Assembly (NCBI GenBank): GCA_023663865.1
Contig: JAMPGU010000002.1
Span: forward strand, 80,592 to 144,591
Direction of reading: 5' to 3'
DNA from: Clostridium sp.
GTDB lineage: Bacteria > Bacillota > Clostridia > Oscillospirales > Acutalibacteraceae
DNA: 64,000 bases
Of the stretch, positions 1-10,660 are shown piece after piece (the first letter of the stretch is position 1; each line of letters opens with the position of its first letter). A program made the translations under genes and the position numbers. The notes below the pieces were generated by a model. The model saw only the letters and a program-made list of their open reading frames with translations, ran no database searches and was not told the DNA's origin.

Positions 1-845
1 AAATCCAAACCCTCACTGACATAATTGTGGAGCTTCACAAACACAACTATATCCTCGTCAAGATATTCCTCCATCTCATAAATCGCGTGCTTTGTATATG
101 TTATCTGCTCCTCCGTATTCTTAGCCTCAAGACTGCCCTTCCATGTAGGCATAAAAACAACAACACGCTTATTTTCAAGACCATACTCTGCTCTTATTTT
201 TTTGCGCAATTCGCTGTTATAAAATGCTTCATTTCTTGGATAGCCGGAAAGAATATATTTGCCCTTGAACAGATTATTAAGCATATAGTCTTTTTTCATA
301 ACCTCAAAGGTAAATCTGTTCGGATACAGCAAATAATCTGCCATCATAAAATTCCTTTGAGTATTACCCAGCTCATTAGGTGCATTTTTTATACTTCTGC
401 CAAGTGTTTTTAATGGTGTACCATGCCAGGTATTAAGATAAATCTGTCCGTCACGCTTAATAAAATATGTCGGATAAGTGGAATTATTAATCAAATACTG
501 TGCGGTAGCAAGAATTCTGCAGTATTCCTTGGAATGTATTTCTACATACTCCACATTGCTCCAGCCATTTGACTCTATGCGCTGTTTAATAACCTCCGCC
601 GTGCTCTCGCGAACCACAACATACTTTTTCAGATAAGTATATTTTTTATTCTCGCACAGCTCCTTCAAAATATAATATGGATTGCAGGAAATGCTGGAAC
701 CGTCATAGGACTGAATAAGCACCGTGTTTTTAATTATCGGCAGCTTTTCATAATATTTTGTATAAAAGAATTTGGCTCTGAAAAAACCGCTTTTCATAAA
801 ACGCTTAGAATTTTTCTTTATTGCTTTGAAATAGGTTTGCGCCAA
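1..845 (-). CDS. CDP-glycerol glycerophosphotransferase family protein, C-terminus beyond window
   Basis: Translation from a TTG at 845 gives about 281 residues with no stop before the window edge, so the C-terminal part is missing. WHGTPLKTLG at about residues 140-149 is the signature of the TagB/TagF-like CDP-glycerol:glycerophosphotransferase family, membrane-associated enzymes that transfer polyol-phosphate units from a CDP-activated donor to teichoic acid or other surface polymers. An AGAGGTG ribosome site lies 7 bases before the TTG. An ATG at codon 17 is the alternative start. The gene at 2106-3377 is a second member of the family, with an acyltransferase between them, which suggests a surface glycopolymer locus. 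The exact acceptor cannot be predicted. Confidence 0.85.
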   Translation of the reverse strand, partial: MAQTYFKAIKKNSKRFMKSGFFRAKFFYTKYYEKLPIIKNTVLIQSYDGSSISCNPYYILKELCENKKYTYLKKYVVVRESTAEVIKQRIESNGWSNVEYVEIHSKEYCRILATAQYLINNSTYPTYFIKRDGQIYLNTWHGTPLKTLGRSIKNAPNELGNTQRNFMMADYLLYPNRFTFEVMKKDYMLNNLFKGKYILSGYPRNEAFYNSELRKKIRAEYGLENKRVVVFMPTWKGSLEAKNTEEQITYTKHAIYEMEEYLDEDIVVFVKLHNYVSEGLD

Positions 846-975
846 AAAGTGTCACCTCTGAACTGTATAATATATATAGCATATTATACCAAATACTTTA
901 CTACTTGTAAAGACAATAGTAATATGATATTATTAACATATGAATAAAATATAATAAGATGATAAAGGGAGATAT

Positions 976-2085
976 ATGAAAAACGGACTTACAAAGACAG
1001 ACTCCTTGTCCATAAAAGGAATTGCTGTATTAATGCTGCTTTTTCATCATTTATATTGCAGTACTGACAGATTTGCAAATTACACTGTCGATTTTCTTTC
1101 CGGCGGCGAGGAGATTATTGTAAATATTGCTTACTTGTTTAAAATTTGTGTTTCTATTTTTGCTTTTATAACCGGCTACGGATTATTTAAATCCATATCA
1201 AAAACACCCATAAGCAAAAAAGAAATTCTCAAATGGAATACAAACCGACTGATTAAAACCATGTCCGGCTACTGGTTCATATACCTGATTGCAGTTATCG
1301 TGTCTCAAATCATTGACCAGCTGCCCCAGCGTGTATACGAAAGCAAAAATGCAACAACTACTTTTTTCTATATTCTGAATGATTTTTTCGGGACAGCAAA
1401 TCTGTTCGGCACGCCAAAGCTGGACAGCACATGGTGGTATATGAGTGCTGCTATTGTATTCATTCTTCTTATTCCGCTGTTATTTGTCCTTTCGCAAAAA
1501 TTCGGATACCTTCCCCTGCTGGCAGCCAGTGCTATATTGCCAAATGTTTTTAACTTGGGCTATCTTGGAGGCACAAATGAATTCAGCTTTTTGATGCCGG
1601 TTATTTTCGGAATGATGTTTGCTGATTACAACTTGTTTGATAAGATTGAACTTTTCCTTAATAAAAATAAAAAATTGCGCTACCCTGTATTTTTCATACT
1701 ATCTGCATTGCTGATTGTATACAGCTATTACATTTCATCAAATGTCTCTATTGGGTATATATGGTTTATCAAATTCGGAATTGTACCGCTGTTCTTTATC
1801 GTTTTTCTCAGATTTTTTATTATAAGAATACCGGGAGTAAAAAGTTTGCTTTCTTTCTTAGGAAAGCATTCCATGACAATCTTCCTGACACATACATTTA
1901 TCCGAGAATTCTATTTAGGCGATTTTATTTATTCCTTTGAAAACTATCTGCTCATCTATCTTGTTTTGTGCCTGACATCAATCGCACTGGCACTGCTGCT
2001 GGATTGGATTAAGACATTGGTAAAATATGATACTATGATTAGCAAAATGCTCAGCGCAATAAACAAAAAAATAGATAAGGCATAG
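976..2085 (+). CDS. Membrane acyltransferase, acyltransferase-3 family
   Basis: This 369-residue protein is almost entirely hydrophobic segments (about ten membrane helices). The pattern starts with a short cytoplasmic lead and a first helix containing a HH pair at residues 24-25, as in the acyltransferase-3 (OafA/YrhL-like) family. Those proteins move acyl groups, usually acetyl or succinyl, across the membrane onto surface sugars or polymers. Start ATG follows AAAGGGAG. The gene lies between two CDP-glycerol transferase family genes, so modification of a wall polymer is a reasonable inference, but the substrate is unknown. Confidence 0.8.
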   Translation: MKNGLTKTDSLSIKGIAVLMLLFHHLYCSTDRFANYTVDFLSGGEEIIVNIAYLFKICVSIFAFITGYGLFKSISKTPISKKEILKWNTNRLIKTMSGYWFIYLIAVIVSQIIDQLPQRVYESKNATTTFFYILNDFFGTANLFGTPKLDSTWWYMSAAIVFILLIPLLFVLSQKFGYLPLLAASAILPNVFNLGYLGGTNEFSFLMPVIFGMMFADYNLFDKIELFLNKNKKLRYPVFFILSALLIVYSYYISSNVSIGYIWFIKFGIVPLFFIVFLRFFIIRIPGVKSLLSFLGKHSMTIFLTHTFIREFYLGDFIYSFENYLLIYLVLCLTSIALALLLDWIKTLVKYDTMISKMLSAINKKIDKA

Positions 2086-2109
2086 GAGCAATTCTATGCC
2101 TTTATCTAT
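2071..2109. terminator. Shared hairpin overlapping two convergent stop codons
   Basis: A near-perfect inverted repeat (15-base arms, one extra T in the right arm, 8-base loop) covers the last codons and TAG stops of both convergent genes, which each end in Lys-Ala-stop. It probably acts as a bidirectional terminator, though neither side has a long T tract. Confidence 0.55.
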
Positions 2110-3377
2110 GCCTTTAGTATTTCTTCTACAACTCTTTTGGCTGCCTTGCCGTCATCAAGATAGTTAAACTTATTGTGGAATGCGATATATTTATCACCGT
2201 ATTTTTTGATATATGCCTCTCTGTCCTCAACTGCTTTAATTTCATAAATAAGCTCCTGCTCATCATCCTTTGTGATGATTGGACCGGGAAGCTCATCAAG
2301 ATTTATATAAAAATCTCTCATTTCATTTTTATATGCATCAAAATCATACATATAAAAAATCATAGGCTTTTTCAAATTTGCATAATCAAAGAACACACTT
2401 GAATAATCCGTTACCAAAATATCGGCAGCAATATATAAATCATTGATATCATCATAGGATGAAACATCATATACAAAGCCACTGTATTTTTCAAAATCAA
2501 AGCTGTTTGCTACAAGATAGTGGGCTCTGAAAAGAATAATATATTCATCACCCAGTGCCTGGCGAAGCTTCTCAAAATCGACCTCAGTCTTATAGGTATA
2601 TCCAATAGAGGAATCATGCTGATTATCACGCCATGTAGGTGCATAAAAAATAATCTTTTTATCCGTATTCTCAATCCCCAGCTTTGCTTTTATGTCGCTT
2701 AAATCCTCGCTGTTATAATTAATCAGCTTATCATTTCTTGGATAGCCCTGTTCTATAACCGTATTTTCCTTACCAATCGCCTTTAAGTTCCAGGCAGTGA
2801 TAAATTTTTCGCTGGCAAATTTTGACGGAGAAATAATAAATTTGAATTTGTCTGCATCCACCTTGTACTTAAATCGGATTTCGTCAATCGTATTGAGTGC
2901 ATTATCACTGTTTTCGATATCATAGCCCAAACGCTTCAGCGGTGTTCCGTGCCAGCACTGAACATAAACCTGATCATCTTTAGGATAAATATGATCTGCA
3001 ACACGATAGTTGTGTATCCAATATTTACTGCTTGCCATTGTGTTATAATACGCTTTGCCAATTGTATTAATAACTGTTGTATTCGGGTTATTTTCAAGAT
3101 ATTTATATTTTTCAGGCTCTTTAAATGCCCAGACAAATTTAAAATCCTTATACTTATCCTGTGTCAGCATATATTCATAAATGGCCTTTGGTGAGCAGGC
3201 ATAGGATTTTCCGTTAAAAGACTTAAAGCAAATCAGCTTGTCATCCGTCTTGTTTTTCTTTTTTGCACGCTCGTACTCCATATATCTTTTGTTATAAAGA
3301 AACCATCTGGCAAATTTTCTAATCACAACGCTATGCTTTGTAAGCTCAATAACAATAGCTTTTATTTTCTGTTTCAT
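2106..3377 (-). CDS. CDP-glycerol glycerophosphotransferase family protein
   Basis: This complete 423-residue protein has the family motif WHGTPLKRLG at residues 142-151 and the C-terminal glycosyltransferase-B-like stretch ILVTDYSSVFFDYA. These match TagF/TagB-type polyol-phosphate transferases that build or prime wall teichoic acid-like polymers at the inner face of the membrane. The N-terminus is basic and lacks a clear signal peptide, consistent with peripheral membrane attachment. The ATG is preceded by GGAGGC. It is convergent with the acyltransferase gene and shares its terminator hairpin. Donor and acceptor specificity are not visible in the sequence. Confidence 0.85.
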   Translation of the reverse strand: MKQKIKAIVIELTKHSVVIRKFARWFLYNKRYMEYERAKKKNKTDDKLICFKSFNGKSYACSPKAIYEYMLTQDKYKDFKFVWAFKEPEKYKYLENNPNTTVINTIGKAYYNTMASSKYWIHNYRVADHIYPKDDQVYVQCWHGTPLKRLGYDIENSDNALNTIDEIRFKYKVDADKFKFIISPSKFASEKFITAWNLKAIGKENTVIEQGYPRNDKLINYNSEDLSDIKAKLGIENTDKKIIFYAPTWRDNQHDSSIGYTYKTEVDFEKLRQALGDEYIILFRAHYLVANSFDFEKYSGFVYDVSSYDDINDLYIAADILVTDYSSVFFDYANLKKPMIFYMYDFDAYKNEMRDFYINLDELPGPIITKDDEQELIYEIKAVEDREAYIKKYGDKYIAFHNKFNYLDDGKAAKRVVEEILKA

Positions 3378-3473
3378 CTAAAGCCTCCAAACTTATATGC
3401 AGTTATTGTAACATATCGGCAGAAAAAAAGAAAGAGTTTGACAATAAGTCAAATAAAATTTAATGAAAAACAA

Positions 3474-3518
3474 AAAGTCTGTCAGTATCAAGGATAACCC
3501 TTAATACCGGCAGACTTT
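3474..3518 (-). terminator. Rho-independent terminator of ilvC
   Basis: On the minus strand the arms AAAGTCTGCC.GTAT and ATAC.GACAGACTTT form a stem that runs into a T-rich tract just downstream of the ilvC stop codon. Confidence 0.8.
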
Positions 3519-3537
3519 CATTATCATAAGATATTAA

Positions 3538-4584
<1,047 letters not shown>

Positions 4585-4673
4585 TCAGGTTGTCCGTCAA
4601 CCAAACTATATTTTTAACAATTCACATTATATAATGTTCGTTGTCTAATGTCAATACGAAATTTGAAAATTTA

Positions 4674-5330
4674 TTATTTCTTATTCAGCATCTCAATCGC
4701 GTGAATGATGTGCAGACGCATCGCCGTTCTCGCCCCCTCCGGATTTCTTTTCTTTAAGAATTCCATAATAAGACGGTCATCCTTCATATTGTCCTCGCTG
4801 ACATCCTGATCCTTGGTTAACACCATAACGCCCTTTTTTATAGCGTTAAATATGATAGGCATAAACTGCTTCACAAAGGCATTATGCGTTGCATTGGCAA
4901 TGCTCTCATGAAATTTCTGTTCCTCATAGGTACGATCCTCACCGCTGAGTATTTTCTTTTCTATCTCTTCGCCGTAATAACAGATGATATCAATTTCCTC
5001 ATCTGTCGCCCTTTGTGCCGCTAAATATGCACAGTCCGGTTCAAACATCAAACGCATTTCAAACAAGTCATCCAGTCCGGAAGCAATGTCATTTAAATCT
5101 CCGGAATCTATAATCGTATTTGATGTAACAAAGGTTCCCTTGCCCCGCTGTATCTCCAATATACCGCTGGTGGTAAGAATTCGGATTGCCTCTCTGAGCG
5201 TAGATCTGCTGACTCCCAGCTCCCGAGCCAGGTCCAGTTCATTCGGCAGCTTATCACCAACAGAGAAACGATTTTCAACCTCTATCATTTTAACAATCTG
5301 CTTTGCGATATCATCTGATAGCTTACTCAC
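4674..5330 (-). CDS. FadR-type GntR transcriptional regulator
   Basis: This 218-residue regulator has an N-terminal winged helix (LGVSRSTLREAIRILTTSGI) and an all-helical FCD effector domain from about residue 85 containing metal/ligand-type positions (EPDCAYLAA, HESIANATHNAF). FadR-subfamily members bind small organic acids or sugar acids; the ligand here is unknown. The chosen start is a GTG at 5330 behind AGGTGAT. An in-frame ATG at 5396 lies inside a palindromic candidate operator and has no ribosome site. It could regulate itself and perhaps the downstream ilvC. Confidence 0.85.
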   Translation of the reverse strand: MSKLSDDIAKQIVKMIEVENRFSVGDKLPNELDLARELGVSRSTLREAIRILTTSGILEIQRGKGTFVTSNTIIDSGDLNDIASGLDDLFEMRLMFEPDCAYLAAQRATDEEIDIICYYGEEIEKKILSGEDRTYEEQKFHESIANATHNAFVKQFMPIIFNAIKKGVMVLTKDQDVSEDNMKDDRLIMEFLKKRNPEGARTAMRLHIIHAIEMLNKK

Positions 5331-5356
5331 ATAATCACCTCTGCAGATATCATAGC

Positions 5357-5401
5357 ATACAACGTTTAAAAAAGTCAATACGTTGTAGGACATCATACAA
5401 C
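5357..5401. promoter_or_regulatory. Candidate GntR operator with three TACAAC half-sites
   Basis: Half-sites TACAAC at 5358-5363, GTTGTA at 5382-5387 and TACAAC at 5396-5401 form two overlapping dyads directly upstream of the GntR gene. The inner dyad has 8 bases between its arms, compatible with a GntR/FCD dimer operator. Autoregulation is inferred. Confidence 0.5.
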
Positions 5402-5548
5402 TTATTTTGAAAAATTACTGCCATAATTTGTGTATTTTAACAAATTATTATGCAATCACTTGTAAAATATAATATAATGTTTTATTATATAAATAATAAA
5501 TATTATGGAGTAGTGTTTTATTTTTGTAATATAAATGGAAGTGAAAAT

Positions 5549-6769
5549 ATGAATAAGATAACCAAAATCAAATATTATATGGAATCCCTTTGTGTATACA
5601 ACCTATGGGATGATGAGATATTCGCCGCTCTTTTCGAGCTTTTAAATTCTGCAGATGAATATATGCTCAATACATACAGTGACTTTTTTAAGCTGGTTTC
5701 AAAGACCGGCTCTGTTAAAGAGCATATATCAAATTGTATTCTTACCAATGATAATGTATTTACAAAGGCAGCCTGCAGTGGTAATGTTTCCGACGAGATT
5801 ACACAGGCAGCAAAAAATGATTTAAGGATGCTGGAGGAAATTGCAAGCATCTCTGCCGACGAAATCATTGATAACATAGAAAATGAGGATATAAAGGAGA
5901 TCCTATTATCCCTGCCGAAATTCAGCAGTGGAACAGCGAAAGCACCGCTTACAAGTAATTGGGACAAACAAATCAACGGCCTCATCTCCTTTCACCAAAC
6001 AAATGGCTACGGAAAGTTTGCAAAACACATTGCCTTCACCTGGCGTGACGGCGAGCTTTGCCCCGTAACCTCTATTGACCCTATTACCCTTAATGATTTG
6101 AAAAATTATGAGGAGCAAAGGCACAAGGTTGTGGATAATACGGAAAGCTTTGTATCCGGGCATCCTGCCAACAATGTTCTGCTTTACGGAGACAGAGGAA
6201 CCGGCAAAAGCTCCACTGTACACGCACTGCTGAACGCGTATCACAACCAAGGTCTCAGAATGATTGAAATTCCAAAAAGCACTGTCAGCCAGCTTACACT
6301 TATCCGGGAAGCCATTGCAGATTCACCAATGAAATTTATTATTTACATTGATGATTTAAGCTTTGATTCCAATGACAGCTCCTTCAGTGAATTAAAGGCT
6401 GCTCTTGAGGGTTCACTGTCAGGAAAGCAGGCGAACACCTTGATTTATGCTACATCAAACAGACGGCACCTGATTAAGGAAAGCTTCAGCGACAGACAAA
6501 ACGAAATGAATATGAATGACATTATGCAGGAGCAGCTGAGCCTTTCTGACAGATTTGGTTTGTCTATCACCTTTATTAACCCTGACAAGAAAAACTATCT
6601 GGAAATCATTGAGAAAATTTGTGATGACAGAAGGCTTGATGTAGATAAAGAGCATCTGTTTTCGCAGGCAGAAAAATGGGCAATACGCCGCGGAGGCAGA
6701 TCCCCAAGATGTGCCAAGCAGTTTATAGATTTTGTGGAAAGCTGTGTACGCCGAGGAAAAGAATGGTAA
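5549..6769 (+). CDS. DUF815 family P-loop ATPase
   Basis: This 406-residue protein has a helical N-terminal region and a C-terminal AAA-like ATPase. It contains the P loop YGDRGTGKSST at about residue 210, a Walker B-like IIYIDDLSF, a sensor-like YATSNRRHL and the RRGGRSPRCAKQF arginine-rich end typical of DUF815 proteins. The family is widespread in Firmicutes but has no firmly assigned role. The start was placed at ATG 5549 (MNKITKIKYY), which follows GGAAGTG. The frame stays open further upstream but gives an unlikely hydrophobic lead. It stands alone between divergent and downstream genes. Confidence 0.85.
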   Translation: MNKITKIKYYMESLCVYNLWDDEIFAALFELLNSADEYMLNTYSDFFKLVSKTGSVKEHISNCILTNDNVFTKAACSGNVSDEITQAAKNDLRMLEEIASISADEIIDNIENEDIKEILLSLPKFSSGTAKAPLTSNWDKQINGLISFHQTNGYGKFAKHIAFTWRDGELCPVTSIDPITLNDLKNYEEQRHKVVDNTESFVSGHPANNVLLYGDRGTGKSSTVHALLNAYHNQGLRMIEIPKSTVSQLTLIREAIADSPMKFIIYIDDLSFDSNDSSFSELKAALEGSLSGKQANTLIYATSNRRHLIKESFSDRQNEMNMNDIMQEQLSLSDRFGLSITFINPDKKNYLEIIEKICDDRRLDVDKEHLFSQAEKWAIRRGGRSPRCAKQFIDFVESCVRRGKEW

Positions 6770-6878
6770 AAAATCGTTTATAAAATGTTAAAAATTTTTA
6801 TAGATTGTTAATTAAAACAACAAAAAAATATAAATTTGTCGTGATACAATAACATTACAGAAATAAAGGAGAAAACAA

Positions 6879-7574
6879 ATGAGTACAAAAATTTTAGTAG
6901 TAGATGATGACAAGAACATTTGTGAGCTATTAAAGCTATACCTTGAAAATGACGGCTATACCGTATATGTTGCCAACGACGGACAGGAGGCAGTAAATAC
7001 CTTTACCATAAAAACGCCTGACCTTGTCCTTCTTGATATTATGCTGCCGAAAATGGACGGCTGGCAGGTATGCCGTGAAATCAGAAAAACCTCATCTGCT
7101 CCTATCATTATGCTTACAGCTAAAGGAGAAACCTTTGATAAGGTTTTAGGTCTTGAACTGGGTGCAGATGACTATGTTACAAAACCATTCGATGCGAAAG
7201 AGGTAATGGCCAGAATCAAGGCTGTGCTGAGAAGAACAAACGGCAGTGCCTCAGAGGAAAATAACACAAAGAAGGTTGTCAGCTACGATAATCTCGAAAT
7301 TAATATTGTTAACTATGATTTAAAGGTGAACGGCGAATCTGTTGACACACCGCCTAAAGAGCTGGAGCTTATTTACCACTTTGCTTCAAATCCAAACAGA
7401 GTATATACTCGTGACCAGCTTCTTGATGAGGTATGGGGCTTTGATTATTACGGTGACTCCAGAACGGTTGACGTGCATGTTAAGCGTCTTCGTGAAAAGC
7501 TGGAGGGTGTATCTGACAAATGGTCACTGAAAACCGTATGGGGCGTTGGCTACAAATTTGAAACAAAGGATTAA
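6879..7574 (+). CDS. OmpR/PhoB-type response regulator
   Basis: The 231 residues comprise a receiver domain with acidic pocket (VVDDD), phospho-acceptor D53 in LLDIMLPKMDGW and the conserved TKPF lysine, followed by a winged-helix DNA-binding domain (VWGFDYYGDSRTVDVHVKRLREKL). A clear AGGAG precedes the ATG. An extended -10 element (TGATACAAT, ending at 6850) lies 28 bases upstream and is probably the operon promoter. The histidine kinase starts 5 bases after the stop and an HtrA-like protease follows, so this is probably an envelope-stress sensing operon. That role is inferred from the neighbours. Confidence 0.95.
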   Translation: MSTKILVVDDDKNICELLKLYLENDGYTVYVANDGQEAVNTFTIKTPDLVLLDIMLPKMDGWQVCREIRKTSSAPIIMLTAKGETFDKVLGLELGADDYVTKPFDAKEVMARIKAVLRRTNGSASEENNTKKVVSYDNLEINIVNYDLKVNGESVDTPPKELELIYHFASNPNRVYTRDQLLDEVWGFDYYGDSRTVDVHVKRLREKLEGVSDKWSLKTVWGVGYKFETKD

Positions 7575-7579
7575 TATAA

Positions 7580-9091
7580 ATGGCTTATAACAACAGTGTA
7601 AAAAGCCGGTATTTAAAAAATAATATATTTGCAAAATACTTTATACTTTTTGCAAGTATGTTTCTGATTGTGCTTGCTATACTCGGTACAGCACTTACAT
7701 TGCTGGTTGACGCATATATACAAAATGAAAATACCAAGCTGCTGACTGAAAATGTAAGCTCCATTGCAGAAAGTGTAGAGTCCAAGCTGATTGTGCAGGA
7801 TATGAACGATACCTATTCTGTAGAAAAAAGTATGATTTGCAACTCACTGAACATTATATCCTCCTCCATTGATGCGGATATATTTGTATGTGATGTAGAA
7901 GGCAACATTATTATGTGCAAGGAAAAGGGCGAAGCTATGCCGCTTTTCGGAATGCTCCCTGCCTGTTCCTATCATAATCAGTTTGCCATCGGCGACTCTC
8001 TTTTAAAAAGCGTATATGAGGGCGGTTATGTCGGCAAGGGTACTGTAAACGGCAGACGGTCCTACATTGTGGGCAAGCCTATTTACAGCGGTCAGCAAAT
8101 TATCGGATCTGTATTTTCCACCACGGAAACAAACGGAAACGGATTAACCTTTGCCGTACTGAGAATATTTATGCTCAGCGCACTTGCTGCACTTGCAATT
8201 GCATTCATTGCCATCTGGCATTTAACAAAGCATTTTGTTAAACCGCTCAAGCAAATGAGTACTGCAGCTAAAAAATTTGCAATAGGTGACTTTTCCTACA
8301 GAGTAAAAATCTCCGGAGATGATGAGCTTGCTGATTTGGGAAATGCCTTTAACGATATGGCAAATTCTCTTGACGCACTGGAATCATCAAGACGCAGCTT
8401 TGTGTCAAATGTTTCTCACGAGCTGAGAACACCAATGACCTCCATCGGCGGCTTCATTGACGGCATTCTGGATGGAACTATACCCAGAGAAAAGCAGGAC
8501 TACTACCTGAATATTGTCAGCGGCGAAATCCGACGTCTTTCCCGGCTTGTGGTTGCTATGCTGAATATGAGCAAAATTGAGTCCGGAAGCTTTGAGATGA
8601 AACCGTCAAACTATGACATCAGCGAGCAGATTATACACATACTTTTAACCTTTGAGCAAAAAATAGAAGAAAAGAACATTGAAATACAAGGTCTCGAAAA
8701 TTTAAATCCAACCTATATTGTTGCTGATACCGATATGATTTATCAGGTTGTATACAACATCTTTGATAATGCCGTTAAATTCACAAATGAAAATGGATAT
8801 ATTCATGTTTCTATGCTTGAAACGAATAGTGATATTGAGGTTCATATTAAAAACAGCGGAATCGGCATAAAGTCAGAGGAGCTTTCAAAAGTATTTGAAA
8901 GATTTTACAAGGTTGATAAGTCCAGAAGCCTTGACGCCAAGGGTGCAGGCTTAGGACTTTATATAGTAAAGATGATGGTTGAAATGCACGGAGGAAAAAT
9001 TTGGGCAAGAAGTGACGATGACTCCTCTGCTGAATTTATCTTTAAATTGCCGAAAAACTACAGCCCCATCTATAAAAAGGAGAAGAAGTAA
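7580..9091 (+). CDS. Membrane sensor histidine kinase
   Basis: This 503-residue kinase has a first membrane helix at about 18-43, an extracytoplasmic sensor region of about 150 residues, a second helix at about 192-215, a HAMP linker, an H-box with H280 (SNVSHELRTPMTS), an N-box (VYNIFDNAVKFT) and a C-terminal G-box (GAGLGLYIVKMM). It would phosphorylate the response regulator encoded just upstream. The downstream protease gene starts 2 bases after its stop, so the three genes are co-transcribed. The input signal is not known; misfolded envelope protein is a guess from the context. Confidence 0.95.
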   Translation: MAYNNSVKSRYLKNNIFAKYFILFASMFLIVLAILGTALTLLVDAYIQNENTKLLTENVSSIAESVESKLIVQDMNDTYSVEKSMICNSLNIISSSIDADIFVCDVEGNIIMCKEKGEAMPLFGMLPACSYHNQFAIGDSLLKSVYEGGYVGKGTVNGRRSYIVGKPIYSGQQIIGSVFSTTETNGNGLTFAVLRIFMLSALAALAIAFIAIWHLTKHFVKPLKQMSTAAKKFAIGDFSYRVKISGDDELADLGNAFNDMANSLDALESSRRSFVSNVSHELRTPMTSIGGFIDGILDGTIPREKQDYYLNIVSGEIRRLSRLVVAMLNMSKIESGSFEMKPSNYDISEQIIHILLTFEQKIEEKNIEIQGLENLNPTYIVADTDMIYQVVYNIFDNAVKFTNENGYIHVSMLETNSDIEVHIKNSGIGIKSEELSKVFERFYKVDKSRSLDAKGAGLGLYIVKMMVEMHGGKIWARSDDDSSAEFIFKLPKNYSPIYKKEKK

Positions 9092-9093
9092 GA

Positions 9094-10557
9094 ATGAACG
9101 AATTTGACAACAACAATAACAGTGATAACAATCAATCCCGACCTGATTATTATCAGCCAACAAGCGGCAGCACCTATTACACACCGCCTCAAAATGAAAA
9201 TGCACAAACGAACGAGTCGACCTATCATTATTCTTATGCACAGCAAAATAACAATTCAGGATATCAGGCTGACCCTTCGTCATACTATCAAAGCAGCAAT
9301 TATTCAGAAAACAATGCATCAGGAGACGGCAAGCCCCCTAAGAAAAGCAAGGCTGCAATCGCAATTGTAATTATACTTGCTGTATGCTTGATTGTTGCAG
9401 TTGTGGCTATTGTTCTTGATACCAAGGGACTGATTGGCTCATCAAATTCAGATACAAATAATTCCACCAGCCAATCTCAGGACGCCAGTGACACCAAGCT
9501 GAGCGACAGTGAAGATGTTCCGATGAAAAACAGTGATAACACCTATACCGTAGCAGGTGTTGCTGCAAATTCCATGGATTCCTGCGTAGGTATTTCCGTT
9601 TATAAACAGCAGGACAGCTCCTATTACTATTTTTATGGGTATGGCAGCAACAATGACAACAGCGATGAACCTACCAAATCAGGCGAAGGCTCAGGCGTAT
9701 TAATGAGCGAGCAAAACGGTAAAACCTATATTATTACCTGTGCGCATGTTATTAGTGACGGAGACAGCTTTAAGGTAACACTGAATGACGATACCGAGTA
9801 CGATGCGCAAATGGTAGGCTTTGACAGCCAGACTGATATCGGCGTACTGTCTATAGATAAAACAGGCTTAAAGGTTGCTGACTTTGCCAACAGCTCCCAG
9901 TTGGTCGTTGGCGAGCAGGTAGTTGCTATCGGATGCCCCGGCGGACTTGAATTTAAAAACTCCGTTACAAGCGGATATATTTCTGCTCTGGATAGACCTG
10001 TAGCCTCCTCTATCGGCTACAACACCGAATGCATTCAGACAGATACTGCAATTAATCCCGGCAACAGCGGCGGCGCATTATTTAATATGCAGGGTCAGGT
10101 TATAGGCATTAACTCCTCAAAAATTGCATCAACAGAGTATGAGGGTATGGGCTTTGCTGTTCCGTCCTCTACCGCAATTGCAACTGCCAACAGCTTAATC
10201 AAGGTTGGTTATGTAGAAGGTCGTGCAAAAATCGGCATCACCTATAATCAAATTTCCAGTTTCAACAACGCAAACACCATTATTAATGCACTTGCTGAAA
10301 AGGGCTATAAGGACGCTGCAGGCACAATGGTAATCAATGAGGTTACGGACAACTCAGACCTCAAGGAAAAGGGCATTCAGCAGTATGATATGATTGTTGC
10401 GGTTAATGGTGAAACCTTAACCTCTATTGATGTAATGACATCCACACTGTCTAAATCAAAGCCGGGTGATAAGGTTACACTCACAATTGCCAGAATTGAA
10501 AACAACGACATTAATATAAAAGAAGTTGAATGTACTTTGATTGAGTCAAAGGATTAA
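9094..10557 (+). CDS. HtrA-like membrane serine protease with PDZ domain
   Basis: This 487-residue protein starts with a low-complexity cytoplasmic tail rich in Asn, Gln, Tyr and Ser (about residues 1-85). A single membrane helix follows at about 88-110, then an extracytoplasmic S1C protease domain with catalytic triad H218 (TCAHVIS), D248 (SQTDIGVLS) and S325 (NPGNSGGALF), and a C-terminal PDZ domain. Such proteases degrade misfolded proteins at the outer membrane face in Firmicutes. It is the last gene of the two-component operon and ends at a strong terminator. The long N/Q-rich tail is similar in composition to the C-terminal tail of the next gene (DUF975 protein). Confidence 0.93.
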   Translation: MNEFDNNNNSDNNQSRPDYYQPTSGSTYYTPPQNENAQTNESTYHYSYAQQNNNSGYQADPSSYYQSSNYSENNASGDGKPPKKSKAAIAIVIILAVCLIVAVVAIVLDTKGLIGSSNSDTNNSTSQSQDASDTKLSDSEDVPMKNSDNTYTVAGVAANSMDSCVGISVYKQQDSSYYYFYGYGSNNDNSDEPTKSGEGSGVLMSEQNGKTYIITCAHVISDGDSFKVTLNDDTEYDAQMVGFDSQTDIGVLSIDKTGLKVADFANSSQLVVGEQVVAIGCPGGLEFKNSVTSGYISALDRPVASSIGYNTECIQTDTAINPGNSGGALFNMQGQVIGINSSKIASTEYEGMGFAVPSSTAIATANSLIKVGYVEGRAKIGITYNQISSFNNANTIINALAEKGYKDAAGTMVINEVTDNSDLKEKGIQQYDMIVAVNGETLTSIDVMTSTLSKSKPGDKVTLTIARIENNDINIKEVECTLIESKD

Positions 10558-10570
10558 CAGAATAAAAAGC

Positions 10571-10609
10571 AAACCCGATATAAGTTCAACAAGACTTATA
10601 TCGGGTTTT
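10571..10609 (+). terminator. Terminator after HtrA-like gene
   Basis: AAACCCGATATAAGT and ACTTATATCGGGTTT form a perfect 15-base stem with an 8-to-9-base loop followed by TTATT, just past the protease stop codon. Confidence 0.88.
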
Positions 10610-10625
10610 ATTAATCATAAAAATA

Positions 10626-10660
10626 ATTCCGAGATACAAACTGCATCTCGGAATATTTTT
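10626..10660 (-). terminator. Terminator of DUF975 gene
   Basis: ATTCCGAGAT (10626-10635) and ATCTCGGAAT (10645-10654) form a perfect 10-base stem next to the minus-strand gene's stop. It has T-rich flanks on both sides, so it may work in both directions. Confidence 0.75.
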
